Positions 12,801 through 26,630 of a stretch of DNA of 64,000 bases are shown here, piece after piece (position 1 is the stretch's first letter; each line of letters starts with the position of its first letter). Both the position numbers and the translations under genes were made by a program. Location: NCBI GenBank assembly GCA_026874595.1, contig CM049314.1:23699729-23763728 (forward strand), given 5' to 3'. Origin of the DNA: Sipunculus nudus. Taxonomy: Eukaryota; Annelida; Sipuncula; Golfingiida; Sipunculidae. The notes beneath the pieces were generated by a model that saw only the letters and a program-made list of their open reading frames with translations, was not told the origin of the DNA and did no database searches.

Positions 12801-14760
12801 ATTAAATTTCCAATTACATTTCATCATGTCTGCATGAAGTTAAATAAAGAAAATAAGTAAATGCATAAGTGCCAACTATTTGATAATGCTTTGCTTTCTC
12901 AAGTGATAAGATTCTGAAATTTTATGTAAATTTAATGCCTAAGTAAATAAAGTAGATTTTTCTTAATTTTGGGAGGAAATCTGTAGTAACTCCTTCCATA
13001 ACAAAATTAAAAATTAATCCAAAAGTTGTTATATATTTATATTTGACCAGATGAATCTGATACAGTGTTTTCTTTGATAATACCTGTATCCATGACAGGT
13101 AAATTCATTTGATGTAACATTTCGAAATTATCATTTAAAACCGCAATGGTTTGAATCATAAATCACATAAAATAAAATAAATTATCTTTTTTAACAAGAA
13201 ATTATAAATGGCCGTTTGGTTGATTTCAAAGTTTTTATACCAACAATTCTCACTATAAGTTTACTACACACAAAAAGATACCTTGGTAATATCAAATCAC
13301 GAAAAAAACTTGAACCTTCGAGCCAGGCCATCCTATGGTATCAATGCAGTCCATAAGTGGGGACTTTTGTAGGGAGTGTGTTCAGAATCCATAGTGAGAC
13401 AACACGCCCAAAGTTCCAAGATTGCCAGAGAGAACCAGACATGCCGAAGGGAACTTGCATTGCACCTGATTTTTTTTTTTGTACTGCTGGTCAGTAATGT
13501 GGCCTGTTGTACAGGAGTCAGGACTTGGACTGGAGTCCGGACTCGAGCCCACTCCATATCAGGGACTTGGACTCGGACTTGCACTTGGACTCGTAGAACT
13601 TTCAAGACTGGATAAATCAGTTTGAGTCTAGCTCCAGCCCAGGGAAAAGAAATTCTGTCATGTACGTTGGAGTATATAGTTTAGAGAATTAACAACTAGC
13701 ATGGATATGACTATTGCAATGAAATATTTAAAAATTTTAAATTGGACTTTCATGTTTGATCAACAAATGTAAAATCGTAAACAAATTTGTAGCACAGCTA
13801 TCGTGATTTATTTGAACGTTTCTTTTCCATGAACACTGATACATCTGCCAGATATAATAACCCAAAATCTTTAATAATCTTGATCTGCATAATACGATGA
13901 CAGACCACCCATATTACCAGTGATTTATTTTTATTAGTTTTTTTTTTACACTGCCGGTATCCAGTGTAGTTTGCTCTTGACGTGTCTCAGTTGTATTTGG
14001 CGGTTCTAAGTGCGGACCAGTTTATGTATAAAAGTCTATAAAGTTCAAATGTTCGTGAAGGGTCTAAATAATATATATTTGCCCCCCCCCCACCCCCAAG
14101 GGTATGCGTTCATTCCCGTTCGCCTGTTTGTGTGTGTGTCTGTGTGTTTTTTTTTTTCACAAAACAACTCCCGCAAACATGAACGGAATCCCATGAAATG
14201 TTCAGTGCTCCTCTGGAATGAGCCAATGAAGAATCGATTGGAATTAGGTGTGGGTCAATCTCACGATCCAGTTCAAGAAAGGACTTCCAGGAATATGCAC
14301 AAATATACAATCACATATTGCCGATTGAACATGGAAACATTTGCCAAATAAATAAATGCAAACACTTTTAGGGGGAACTTATTCACCAATGATTCACGGA
14401 ATACCGGTTTATAAAGTAAATATGTTTTGCTTGTAGAAAGACATTTAGATACAGAACAAGAGAACCTCTATATCATCTATGTAAGTGGGACCCGTTATAT
14501 GAGGTAAGGATTCTATCAACATAAGGGGTCTTTGAAGGGTCTAAATAATACATTTTTTTTTCAAAGTTACTCCAATATATTTACAAATAAATTGTCAATG
14601 TTTATGACCAAAGAATGCAGTAATTTCTAGACCTCAATATACATTGTGACTTTCCGAATCTATATGTGTTCACTTGTATAAAGCTATTAAATTAGAGAGC
14701 AAGAGACGTTCTGTCTTCTGACTAGTTATCCAGGCATTCAACTAAATAACTCATATTATT
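9830..14760. other. AT-rich intergenic DNA with a few less AT-rich patches
   Basis: No gene is supported. A GGACT-rich short-motif patch lies at 13515-13600 (repeats of ACTTGGACT and ACTCGGACT), resembling the subterminal repeats of some DNA transposons, but no ends were found. A poly-C run lies near 14083-14097. Patches at 11.8-12.3 kb are less AT-rich but not coding. Confidence 0.5.
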
Positions 14761-14762
14761 TA

Positions 14763-15487
14763 GGGGGGGGGGGTTAGGACGAAGCCTAGTGGTTAAGGCG
14801 TTGGGGGGAGGGGGGGGATTGGACGAAGCCCAGTGGTTAAGGCGTTGGGGGGGGGGGGGGACGAAGCCCAGTGGTTAAGGCGTTGGGGGGGGGGGGGGAC
14901 GAAGCCTAGTGGTTAAGGCGTTGGGGGGGGGATTGGACGAAGCCTAGTGGTTAAGGCGTTGGGAGGGGGGACGAAGCCTAGTGGTTAAGGCGTTGGGGGG
15001 GGGGGGGACGAAGCCTAGTGGTTAAGGCGTTCGGGGGGGGGGGGGACGAAGCCTAGTGGTTAAGGCGTTCGGGGGGGGGGGGACGAAGCCTAGTGGTTAA
15101 GGCGTTCGGGGGGGGGGGGGACGAAGCCTAGTGGTTAAGGCGTTCGGGGGGGGGGGGGACGAAGCCTAGTGGTTAAGGCGTTCGGGGGGGGGGGACGAAG
15201 CCTAGTGGTTAAGGCGTTGGGGGGGGGGGGGGGACGAAGCCTAGTGGTTAAGGCGTTCGGGGGGGGGGACGAAGCCTAGTGGTTAAGGCGTTCGGGGGGG
15301 GGGGGGACGAAGCCTAGTGGTTAAGGCGTTCGGGGGGGGGGGACGAAGCCTAGTGGTTAAGGCGTTCGGGGGGGGGGGGGGGACGAAGCCTAGTGGTTAA
15401 GGCGTTCGGGGGGGGGGGGGGGACGAAGCCTAGTGGTTAAGGCGTTCGGGGGGGGGGGGGGGACGAAGCCTAGTGGTTAAGGCGTTG
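14763..15487 (+). repeat. 19-copy minisatellite built from a tRNA/SINE A-box segment and G-runs
   Basis: Nineteen copies of a 25-nt block (GACGAAGCCTAGTGGTTAAG followed by GCGTT) are separated by runs of about 7-16 G. AAGCCTAGTGG followed by TTAAGGCG matches the A-box/D-arm region of a pol III tRNA-type promoter. Copies 2 and 3 have CCAGTGG instead of CTAGTGG, and from copy 7 most copies end GTTC. The last copy runs directly into the rest of a tRNA-like head (15488-15531), so the array looks like repeated amplification of the 5' part of a SINE. Confidence 0.9.
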
Positions 15488-15545
15488 GACTTCGGAGCTG
15501 AAGGTCCCCCATTCGAACCCCGCCGGTGCCTCAATGACATAATGG
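15463..15545 (+). mobile_element. tRNA-derived SINE head (3' end of the A-box array)
   Basis: A-box-like AAGCCTAGTGG is followed about 45 nt later by CATTCGAACCCCG (about 15510-15522), a B-box-like match to GGTTCGAATCC with changes. The spacing fits a tRNA-like promoter. There is no CCA end or clean acceptor stem, so a SINE head is preferred over a tRNA gene. The SINE body downstream was not delimited. Confidence 0.6.
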
Positions 15546-18500
15546 TGAAATCTTGTTATAGAACCTCAGAGATTCGCTCTAATGTCTTAACGAAAGGTTA
15601 TGACTTCTGGTTTATTATTAACCCAGTGCATATAAAACCTGAAATCCGGATGGATCAATAATAACATATCATTCTTTGATACCTTTATCCTCTTACAATA
15701 GATAGTGCCACCAACAGGCCATGGACCTATCCTTAAAAAAAAAACATTATTTTTATGGTCTTAACGTACACATTCCCTTACATAGGGTGGGGGCTTATGA
15801 CCCAAAAACCCTTAGTGAAAACTTAAACACTACATTTGATTTATTAAAGTAAATTACATAAAATCAAAATGACCATCTATGAAATAGTTCAAATTTAACG
15901 GAGGTATCCATAAACTATCAAACAGAGATAAGAATGATGAGTTAACACAAGAACAGTTGACACCATACAGTAGACGGTGGAGGAGGAGTATATAAAGAAA
16001 TTAAATAAATATATAAGGGTCCGCAGTCAATTTGCTATGATATACCATGGTACAATGGCTTTTGTTGCAAGAACAATGTATGTCAGGACAAGATTTTGCT
16101 TATGGTCATGGGAAACTAATGGCTATGGCAAGGTCTGGATGAAAATATGCCCACGGTGGCGGGTATATTTTGGCGGTAGATTTCTCAGGGGAAATTAATT
16201 TTTCTTTCAGACATATTTCACCATCTGGAAGGGCTGCTGAATGAGTTATGAAAATGATTTCCTTCCGCGTGGTTGGTCTTTGAGACCAGTTTGTCTCGTT
16301 ATTTTTACCAGACGTGAATGGGGACAAAATGATTAGCAACTCATAGAATGATGGAAATCATCATGAAAATCTGTACAGTTTTCTACGTTATGCCATTATA
16401 TTGATAAATTACTCGAAACAACAAACATACCAGGTCAATTATAAATATCTTCTTGTGGAAATGCATCTTTGATCTGATTTATTCTGGGCGTGAAATGTTT
16501 AGAATATTATTATGGACACCTCGCATGTGATATGGTAATAACAGCCATGGGGGGAGTAACTCTTTCTGATGTCACCAGGATGTGACATATTAAAGAGATT
16601 ACTCAAGAAAGTGAAAACTGTTATCAAAGATGTGGACCATCTAACACACCATTTGTTTCAATTTCAATTAATAAAATCTGGAGTCCGCCATCGGTCGTTG
16701 CCAAGTTTATTTATACAGTACTTTTGTATCACTACTCCGGGAATTAACCGTATTCCTGGCGAAAATTCAAAGATCAGACCTGTGGACAGTTGCACTTTAT
16801 ACCCAATGCCATGTAAATATATCCTTTCTTTTTTATTGGTTGTCCTTTTACCGCAAACTCATCAAGTCATACACTACTGTATGTAATATTTTATTAAGCA
16901 TATATAGTAATAAACTATATTTTCTTGATATATGATCTATTACTCCACATTCTTTGCAAATTCACAAATTTTAGCACATAAATGTATAAATTCAATAGAA
17001 ATATCATGAATGGGTCATTATTTCAAGATTAATTCGCTCAACGTTTGTGCTATTAAATACCGGTATCTATATTGTGCATGCCGCTTTAACCATACATCTA
17101 TAGATTTATCCCGATTTAGATAGCGGAATTAGGTGATGATCTGTTTAAGTTAATCGCTAAATCCGTATCGCATGCTTCTGTATCGCCTAGAGAACATTAT
17201 ACAAGAATGGGGGAAAAGGTTTTGTTGTGATAAGATTACATTCGGTGTACATTTTTTCTGGATGCTTAATGTATATTATTAAAATACAAGCCTTAATAGC
17301 TGGCTGCAAGTGGAACTCATATCGTACTGAATCAAAAACGCTTTATTATCTGTAGGGATGTCCCACCACGTACTGACGGTAAATTCCCAATAAGCGAGAC
17401 ACTCATTCTATGACGCAAGAATTTACCTTTTTCTTTAGAGATACACGTGGTCAAATTTTCGAACTTAATTTGTCTTTGTTAAGAGGTCAAGCATTGGTAG
17501 GTGTAAATAACAAAACTACAACAAACTTCATTGATTATATGATTGGTGCACCAGTTAATGAATGAATGAATGAATAGAAATTTATTCTGAAATAAAAGGC
17601 CTCAAGCCCATGGTTCCACAAAGAGCATGTGTTAAGAATCATAAAAATTTAACAATAACAAATGAACTAACAAAACATGCATTAAAACACAATCTTGTAT
17701 GAAAATGTTGTATGAAAAACCCATGTTTGCAATATCTAAACACAAGCAGAAATTTTGTAATAATCGAATGTATAACAATATGGTAATTTGTTCTCCTCAT
17801 TCCTGATGACCAAAAGTGCCCGACATGTAGTCAAATTATCATCAGACCAGCTTTGTGTTCACCATATGCCGCCGCGGCCTGGCTCTCAATACAATCAAAG
17901 CGCTTATAGCAAGGGGTACAGAATCAGCGGGCGTCGTGCGGGACGCAGTTAAACACAGCGATGGGGGCGTTAATACATACAAAGCTGGTAATTGGTACCA
18001 GGTTGAATGGCTGTAAACCACCAGTAAAGACATGTGTTACATAAACTGGCAGGGATTGTCCGATTTGGGATATTTTATAGGGTTCTAACTGCTTCAAATC
18101 GTTTTCCCTCAGGTTGGTTAGCATAAGTATGGAGTACTTTTTGTTTTTTTAAAAGAAATTTACAATTTTTGTATGTTCGTCTATTTATCAATCACATGAT
18201 GGTAAGCTTCAAATCCTGAGGGGTTCAAATACAAATGCATTTGAAAATGTTGCAATCTTATTTGAATACAGTTTTACAGGTATAAACTCAGAATTTGCAT
18301 TTACCTTTTATTTGAATATGAAAACTTAGTCACAGCAGTTCCGTGCACTACTTTATTCATTGAATTAGGCACGCCTTGATACCATGTGGCACAATAGAGT
18401 TGTAACATTAAATTATTTTTTTTATATTATAATTGTGTCGCATTTACGCATTTTGGATACAGCGATAATCTGAGTGAGATACTCTTATATTATGCGTAAT

Positions 18501-20004
18501 GTAAATATAAATATTCTCAATATTTATCTGAAATCTGTAAGTGTACAGTGACAACTGACAGTGTACGCGACTTCAGGAAAAGCAGACAAAACATTCGCTC
18601 CCGTTCTTCCCTTTGTAGAGCCGAAAAAAATCCATAAATATAAATATGACCTCGTGACCTTTACTTTCCAACACTTGTTCATCCATGGACAACAGATAAA
18701 GGGACTCTATACGTTTCTCTTGTTCTTCCCAAGGCCAAATTGGCCGGTCGGAGCAGGCTGACCTTTCTGTGAGCACTAATCTTGCGCTTGCGCCCGGGGT
18801 GGAGACAGGATTTATTACAGACGCACAGCGCTTTTGCTCGGCGTACCCAGGACGCAAGGACAATGAATGGGCGGTGTATCTGCGGGATTGAGAATTTATA
18901 ACCCCCGGATCGATTATGTGACAGACTGGCAAATGATTAATTGGGCCTTACTTGTTGCTGTACTTCGGCTCTTGGACGCACCTCCTTCTCGGCTCCCGGA
19001 TTAACAATATAGGCTGTGTTTTTACAGCCCCAGCAAGACTTTCACTAGAGTCCTCGGGAGCATATCACGATAGCTAATTTAGGCAGCAAAAGGAGTCGGA
19101 AATGCTTCTATATTTCGTTTATTTCGTAAAGAGAAAAGAAAAAGAAAATAATAATTGTCGAATATATAATCGTATAAATTTGTGCAATATATGGTAGTAT
19201 TAAGCTTTTTTTTTCAAAATTTGTAGTAAATAGCGAAATTAATAATAATCACCCATAAATATATGCGAACGTTCCGAGTTCGATTCCCTGTCGGTGCGAA
19301 CATAATTGTTTGTTTACATGTATCTATACCATTCTATATACACATTAGATTTACATGAATCAGCATGGCCATATATTATCATCTAGCCATATATAATAAT
19401 GTCTTTAAGTATTGCCTGGTAATGACATTTGGGGGTACCTTGGGATGTGGGTATAGGACACTGTGTCCTGACATTTATAAACAAGGGATTGACTATGGCA
19501 AAGCCAGAGACATGATTGATCATAACGTACTGTCCTTGTACTTCGCCTCCCACTTGCACTTACCCCTTCCAAGTCCAGATGACATAATACTGGTGTGTCT
19601 TCTTTCAAGACCAGGATGCTATTTTTCACTGTAAGAATTAATCTGACTGTTTTCAAGAACTTTAAAAAGTATGTACTGAGAGAAGTGTTATTTTGTTACA
19701 TTGATTAAAATGAAATGAAATTGGAAAACGGCAAAATTACAGAGGATAATTCAAAAGCAACTGCCTACATTTAATTACTAATACGACATTTTCCATTTTC
19801 TTCGCATGTGAGTTCCTGTATATCAACTGTTTTATTGGCAAAACCAGATACAAATTCGATACAAAGTTCAGACACGATTCAGACAGTTTTCATGCTTATA
19901 TTGCTGGAATATTAATATATTGTTATAATAATAAGAAGAAAATAAAAATGAATTATTACTAAAATTAATTATAAATATTATAATAGTTTTATTCATATAG
20001 CATA
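15546..20004. other. Intergenic DNA, no gene supported
   Basis: Only short ORFs without recognisable domains. The longest is a 119-codon minus-strand frame at 18573-18932 in a less AT-rich patch, with no motif. A four-fold GAAT repeat lies near 17557-17575. A lone B-box-like GAGTTCGATTCCC at about 19281-19293 may be a SINE remnant. Confidence 0.45.
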
Positions 20005-20445
20005 AAACCGTATAATGTGTTGGCTTTATATTCTCCGGGGTAAAATTTTGTCTTTTTTATGTTTTCAGTGTTTCGCGGGGGTTTCATTTTCGCCATCTCA
20101 TCATAAAAACGACCTGCAAAGACTCTAACCATTATTGTATGAATTAGTTATATCTTATTATATGTGCAAAAATTTCTGACAATAGCACGGGGCCAAAGGG
20201 AATATCAACCGAAACAAAATTGTTGTTCATTTATGATGTTCAGATAATTTGAAAGGTCTGATATGATTTATGATAGCAATCATTTAACATAAAGCTTTCA
20301 TGTTATTCATAATATCAGTCTTATACCTTTCAACCTGTCTTTGACGATGGGACCTCTTATTCACGAAATTTTTATTTTCGCGATAATAACCCTTTCGCGA
20401 ATATCGCGAATTTGAAACCCTCCAAAACAAAAAGGAACCATAGTT
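20005..20445. mobile_element. Degenerate MITE-like repeat, related to 59024-59343
   Basis: It shares TTTCGCGGGGGTTTCATTTT near its left part and ATTCACGAAATTTTTATTTT and GCGAATTTGAAACCC near its right part with the copy at 59024-59343, in the same order. The right end, AGGAACCATAGT, is a degenerate counterpart of the inverted repeat ACTGTGGTT of the other copy. The left border is uncertain. Confidence 0.5.
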
Positions 20446-22358
20446 ATTGGTCTAAAACGCTTTTTCGCACCTTATTTATAAAAAAAAATTTCAACTTGGA
20501 AGTTAATATAACAAAATGTCTGATAATTTGCATAGATTATACAAAGTGTCAGCCTTATGTATCATTTAGTGGTTGATCAAATTAGTTGATCTTTTGAATT
20601 TTTCACCCTTGTTACCTCAAAACATGGGGTACCAATGTATATTCTAGATCTGCAGGACCCAATAAAATAGGAAAAAATACAGGATTCGGTAAAACATCCG
20701 CTTGACCAGATTTTATAATAACTCACGCAACAAGCTTCACACGGAAGGCAACTAAGTATAATTTTTCCCAGGAGGTGAGACAATCATTAAACATTTGATG
20801 GCGCAGTTTGGGCTAATATATGGCGCATCTTTAATTTAGCTTGTTTTCCTCCTTGGGAAACCGCACCGTCTGGACAAATATCACGCCAATAACCTATCAA
20901 TTACAATCTTCCCCACCGCGGTTTCCAGCCCGGCAGGAGTTGATAGATGTTACTCCATTGAGCTGGTAGTTCAGGTGCGCCATAGTCTACAGACTCCTAA
21001 ATATGTATTTAATTAATTTACCTTTTATCGTCGCGTCGACCCAGAGACGCCTGTGGGAAAATTTCGTGTGCTGAATGGTACATGCCCGCGGTGATATATC
21101 AAAAAGCTTTGTACAGTAAAATGAAGCGAAAGAAAAGGGTCTGCATGCTATAAAAATGTGACTGAATGTTGTCTTGATACTAGAGGCATTCTCGTTTTCG
21201 ATTGTTCAGTGTTTTCTTGACAAATTATTAAACTGGTTCCCTGTATCCCACTAATAATTGTCGCGTCCCCATTTTGGCACGATTCCAATTAATATTCACC
21301 CAGTTATTCAGCTAACCCGCATCTTTCTTTTTTTAAGCAAGACTAAACTCAGCGGAATTATATGTCGCTTGGAGTGGGCAAGATATTTCGATAAGCAATT
21401 AGTTCTCACTATGTCTGTTGAATGAAACGTTTAAGATTTAAGGACTGTCTAAAGAGCGTGTGCAAATACATTGCATTTCTTATTTTTCTGTTATACATCC
21501 CAAAAAAACACTGCTCCTAGGACCTTGACATGTACATGTATTCTGAAAGCTAAGAATATGCCAAATATTAAATGGAAAACTCGGAAATATACATGTCAGT
21601 ATTTCCAAGGACAAGAGTTTCAGTAATATTAAGGAAAACCCGAAACATTGTTAACACGCACTTCTGGAAACCCCGGGAAAAGATTCGTTAAAAGTCTGGC
21701 TTAGTGGCCGTTCGTCTCAGTCACGCCAATATGACCAAATGTGACTTCAGGGTATCGACAAGTTTTTAATTGTGAAATTTAAAATGAATTAAATTTAGAA
21801 GCATGCAGGCAATTGTTACAAGCAGCTGTTGTTCATCGGAAATCAAGTATCACGTTCAGGTGAAATGCGGAATTACAATAACTCACTTTAGGGTTTTGGT
21901 TTGTTAGAAAGAAAAACAGAGAAAAGAGAGCAAACTGCGTGACAACTCTGGCTTGCTCATTTACTGTTACCAGGTGGACTGAATAGATTGTCTTTTTATC
22001 GGGAAATCAATGACAAGAGGCGGAACCCATGAAATGGATAAATAACACATCCGTTTATTCTACCAAACTGACAATCAATTCTTACGGGGATGTTCTCACT
22101 GCTCTTGATATCGTCTAAATAGGTCTATTAAAATTAAATTGCACAGCTGACTCTGGACCCTGAAACACTGCTGTGTCATACAATACCAGGACATCATTTA
22201 ACAACTGTCATTTTAATTTATAACTCACAGCCGTTAACTGGCGATGTCCATTTGAATATAATGAGAATTCTCGAAAGACTTATCTTACCTCGAGAATAGC
22301 AGTTCAAATCTAATGTGAATTTTATCTTTAACTGAAAAAAATAGTAGCCAATAATGCA

Positions 22359-22360
<2 letters not shown>
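20446..22360. other. Intergenic DNA, no gene supported
   Basis: No recognisable coding or repeat structure. Less AT-rich patches at 20.8-21.1 kb could be non-coding conserved DNA, which cannot be judged from one sequence. Confidence 0.4.

Positions 22361-22402
<42 letters not shown>
22361..22402. repeat. (AT)n microsatellite
   Basis: About 20 AT units. Confidence 0.95.
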
Positions 22403-22405
<3 letters not shown>

Positions 22406-22477
22406 GTAATATATTTATATCATTAAGAATGGAGTAATACGTTCTTTTTGATAAAATTGCCTAATCCCCGGTAACCA

Positions 22478-22512
22478 CACACACACAGACACACAAACAT
22501 ACAACCACACAG

Positions 22513-22571
<59 letters not shown>
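22478..22571. repeat. (AC)n-like tract followed by (AT)n microsatellite
   Basis: CACACACACACAGACACACA at the left, then about 29 AT units from 22513 with one interruption. Confidence 0.9.
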
Positions 22572-22572
<1 letters not shown>

Positions 22573-22765
22573 CTACACGTGGTGAATTTACAGAATCACA
22601 GTTGATGAGATTATGTTTTCACCCTTGTCTATGTGTTTGCTTGTTCCCTTATCTTGCATTCACAGTATCATTTTTTAGTAACACAAGCTCATTTTTTTCT
22701 TAATTCTGAACATATTTGCCCTCACACATATATATATGGCACTGCCTCAACCCCGGAATAAAGGA

Positions 22766-22768
<3 letters not shown>

Positions 22769-22803
<35 letters not shown>
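22769..22803. repeat. (AT)n microsatellite
   Basis: About 17 AT units. Confidence 0.95.
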
Positions 22804-22810
<7 letters not shown>

Positions 22811-23570
22811 TATGCAAATTTTCGCCTAAGGTTCTCAATGAATGAAGATGACATTTTGTGGAAGGGTAGGCAATGGAAAGAGAGAGAAGTGATTGCATTT
22901 TGAAATGGATAGTTACCTGCCTTGCTTTGTTTGTTCCAGTATTATCTCCCAATGTCTCAATAAAATCAGTAATATTTTGAAAGAGGGAAGACAAAGGAAC
23001 AATTGATAATTTTATTAGAAGGGGATAAGCTTTATATCTGCGTTGATCTGGATATGGATACAGGCGGAGGGTTTTTTGCGCTCCTTAAGTACTTTCTAAC
23101 ATCAGCGTTTGTATTTCAAATTCATGGTGCTTGGCGCTCCATGTTTAAGCATCGTTTTTCTCGCATACAAATAGCCGGAAAAGTTCATTACAGTCGAAAA
23201 CATGATCCGTAATGACATTTCATCTCTAACAATGTTATCTTTATCAGGGCCTCATGTCCTGTCGACCGGAAAGCCTCTGGGCAAAATCGTAATAACTTCC
23301 GCTCACGTGTAGGTAAACCAGACCGAGGCAATTTCCTTTAAGGGAAATTGGGAAGGACTTCGTATAGTAACAATATTTCGACCAAAATTAGGCAAAACTT
23401 ACCAATTAAAGCAATTTTACAGTTCTTTGGGTTCCAAATTATCTAGCTTTATGTTGTCTTATGAAGCTATTCGAAACACCTGTGTTTACACATTGGCCAG
23501 GGGCGGGGAGAGGATTTAAAATTGAGAAGATTGGCTCATAAATAGAGAGGTCACAAAGCGGCATAGAAGA

Positions 23571-24017
23571 GTCAACAAACGACTGACACTATTATTTGTC
23601 AACAAACGACTGACACTGTTATTTTTCAACAAACGACTGACACTATAATTTGTCAACAAACGACTGACACTATAATTTGTCAACAAACGACTGACACTAT
23701 TATTTTGTCAACAAAAGACTGACACTATAATTTGTCAACAAACAACTTACACTATTATTTGTCAACAAACGACTTACACTATTATTTGTCAACAAACGAC
23801 TTAAAATATTATTTGTCAACAAACGACTGACACTATTATTTGTCAACAAACGACTGACACTATAATTTGTCAACAAACGACTGACACTTTTATTTTGTCA
23901 ACAAAAGACTGACACTATAATTTGTCAACAAACGACTTACACTATTATTTGTCAACAAACGACTTACACTATTATTTGTCAACAAACGACTTAAACTATT
24001 ATTTGTCAACAAACACG
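23571..24017. repeat. 27-28 bp minisatellite, 17 copies, with higher-order structure
   Basis: The unit starts GTCAACAAACGACTGACACT and ends with ATTATTT or ATAATTT. A seven-unit block (copies 3-9) is repeated as copies 10-16, including a variant starting GTCAACAAAAGACT (near 23711 and 23901, 190 bp apart) and variants ending CTTAAAATATT or CTTAAACTATT. There are no unique spacers between units. Confidence 0.95.
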
Positions 24018-25440
24018 ACACAGCATATCAAGATGAGCTTTGATCAAGTTAAACACTACCCAAATAGTTGATAACTATAGGTGCCTATTAACTCTCAAAT
24101 GTTTTGAGTAATTGCAGGTTTCTGAATTGACAAGTCAATTAAAAGCCTACATTAATGTAAAGAAGGACTAAACCGTAAAAAACACACTTTTGTGTAAAGG
24201 TAGGAGTAACATAATTCAGTTATTTATTTCAACATTTAAAAGGCTTTAGACTAACATTGGAGCATAATTTTAGGAAAAAATAATGAAATCATTGGTGTTC
24301 ACTAGAAATATTGCTTAGATTGTGAATATGAAATTACTTGGTATATTGTTGCCATTCATAGTGTTTGCCCTGTGTGTATTGCAATATACATGTACATTAG
24401 CGTGTCAGATATCAATATGAACGTTTTACATGTATTATTCCATAATAATACCTCAATTACCTATAAACTGCTACTTGTATAGTACTAGCTGGCAGTTCAC
24501 CAATTTTCTTACAAATGAACATTTCACGATTTGTAGACGACATTAAGACTTAGTACTCTACCATACCCGATCAATAAAAGCCTCACAAGTACAATCAACA
24601 CTTAAAAGCTCCCTCTTCAGTCAAAGACTAAACAAATTCTTTCAACATATATGTTAGTTCTATTAGAACCCGCTCATTCTGAGACACTCGTCTGACTTGC
24701 CGCAAGATGTCCTTGTTGAATGTGGTTGGATTATTATGCCACCACCCCGAGTCGACATCGTGTGTGCGGTGGGAATCATCGTTTTCTGGTCTATTTTTTA
24801 AAAAAGGTTCAAGGGATTACCTTTATATAATAGACGTCAGATATCAGAATGGGCCCCTTTAATCACTTGAGGTGTATGCACACTCAGATTGGTCAGCCCT
24901 CATATGTTTCGTCTCACAAATACAAGCAGCACTTAAAATGTTCTCTTCAGACTACAGACTAAACTAAATCGTTCAAATAATATGCTCATTAACTCAAAGC
25001 CAGGAGAAGAATTAAGAAAGAAGAAATAAGAAAGAAACATTTACTGGAAGTTTGAAAAAAATTTGCTTAGTAATGTTGTGTTTTACGGTCACCAGGTGGC
25101 GTCCGCATTGTGTTTGTGTTATGCCTGTGATCGCACCCGATGCAAGTTTATTACCACTTGTGTACAGGGGTAAGCAAAGGGTCTTAAAATGAAATAATGG
25201 CAGATAGCATAGTTTATGGAGAGGACATTATATTTCATGCATGTTTAACATACCAGGTGGTAAAGTCCCTTTCAGTATTTAAGGTTTGATTGGTCAGCCC
25301 TCAGACCTTTCGTCTCACTGGCGACAGGTAAGTGCACACCTGAGTCAGAGTCTTAAAAGTAAATGTCCTCCGATTAGTGGTTTACAAACCCGATGTACGA
25401 ATCACAATGAAAAACAATACCATCCAGGTACCACTACAAA
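24018..25440. other. Intergenic DNA, no gene supported
   Basis: No ORF with recognisable content and no clear repeat. Confidence 0.4.
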
Positions 25441-26630
25441 CTAGAATACGGGTAGTCGAAAAGCGACTACGTGTATCCGCCAAAATCTCAGTAGGACGGG
25501 TGAAGTGAGGCATGGATTGAGTGGCAAGGGGAAATAGAGTTATATGTGTTACATATTAGAATGGATTTCTGCCACGTAAATATGATTGTAGGTGGCGCCA
25601 CCTGTTATTTGAATGAGAAACTATCCAAGATGTATACACATGCAAAATTTCAGGTGGAAAAGTCAAACCACTGCAGAGATATGAGTGATTTTATCCCACA
25701 GCAGACAAACAGATGGACGCTTTGCAAAAATGGCTGCAGGTGGCGCCACCATTTTTGTGTATGTTATAAAGCTATCCAAGGGCTACATTTGTGTATTTTT
25801 TTCCTGATTGGTCATACGAGTCCGGAGATATAAGCATTAATGTCTGCAGCTTGAACGTAAATGAAGCTTGCGCCATCTGTCATAAAATCAAGAAAGCTAT
25901 CCAGGATGTATACGCATGCCGAATTACAGATAATTTGGTCAAACCACTGCAGAGATATGAGTATTTTTAACCCAGGGCAGACAAACAGATGAACGCTGTG
26001 CAAAAAGGCTGCAGGTGGCGCAACCATTATTGTGTATGTTATAAAGCTATCCAAGGGCTACATTTGTGTAAAATGTTTTTCCTGATTGGTCGAACGAGTC
26101 CGGAGATATAACCATGGATGTCTACAGCGTGAACGTGAATGTAGGTGGCGCCATCTGTCATAAAATCAAGAAAGCTGTGCGGGATGTATATGCATGCTGA
26201 ATTTCAGGTAATTTGGTCAAACCACTGCAGAGATATGAGTGATTTTAACCCAAGGCAGACAAACAGATGGACGCTGTACAAATATGGCTGCAGGTGGCGC
26301 CACCATTTTTGTGTATGTTATAAAGCTATCCAAGGACTACGTTTGTGTAAAAAAATTTCCTGATCGGTCAAACGGTTCCTGAGATATGTGGGTTTATCTG
26401 GGGAAACAGACGCACAAACGGCCGCTGGGCAGAGAGGAAAGGTCAGAGGTCAATGCCACTTGGTTAGACACCAGTTCACAAGTGACCCGATAATTTGTGA
26501 TAAAATGTGTTTCGGAAAAATCCGTCTAGTAGTCTCAGAGGAGTTCTCCGGAAACGAACGCGGCGGCGGCGGCGGCGGCGGAACCCAGTCAAAAACATAG
26601 TATCCGCAAAACTTCATTTTGGCGGATGAA
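25441..26630 (-). mobile_element. Helentron-like element family A, copy A1
   Basis: Read on the minus strand, the 3' end (at 25441) has hairpin arms GTAGTCG/CGACTAC (plus-strand 25452-25458 and 25464-25470) and a terminal CTAG followed by TTT. GTATCCGCC (25473-25481) is the subterminal inverted repeat of the GGCGGAT at 26621-26627. The 5' part has a GGC trinucleotide run (26560-26580) and the motif TCTCCGGAAACGAACGCGG. The core contains half-units of about 140 bp with GGTGGCGCCACC at about 25591 and 25739 and variants further right. No protein is encoded. Confidence 0.8.

Noticed and set aside
15473-15661. 62-codon ORF after the A-box array, or a functional tRNA gene
   Set aside because: The ORF is inside the SINE-derived sequence. 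A tRNA gene is unlikely because the acceptor stem and B-box are imperfect.
23571-24017. CRISPR-like regular array
   Set aside because: Units are directly tandem without unique spacers and the genome is animal.
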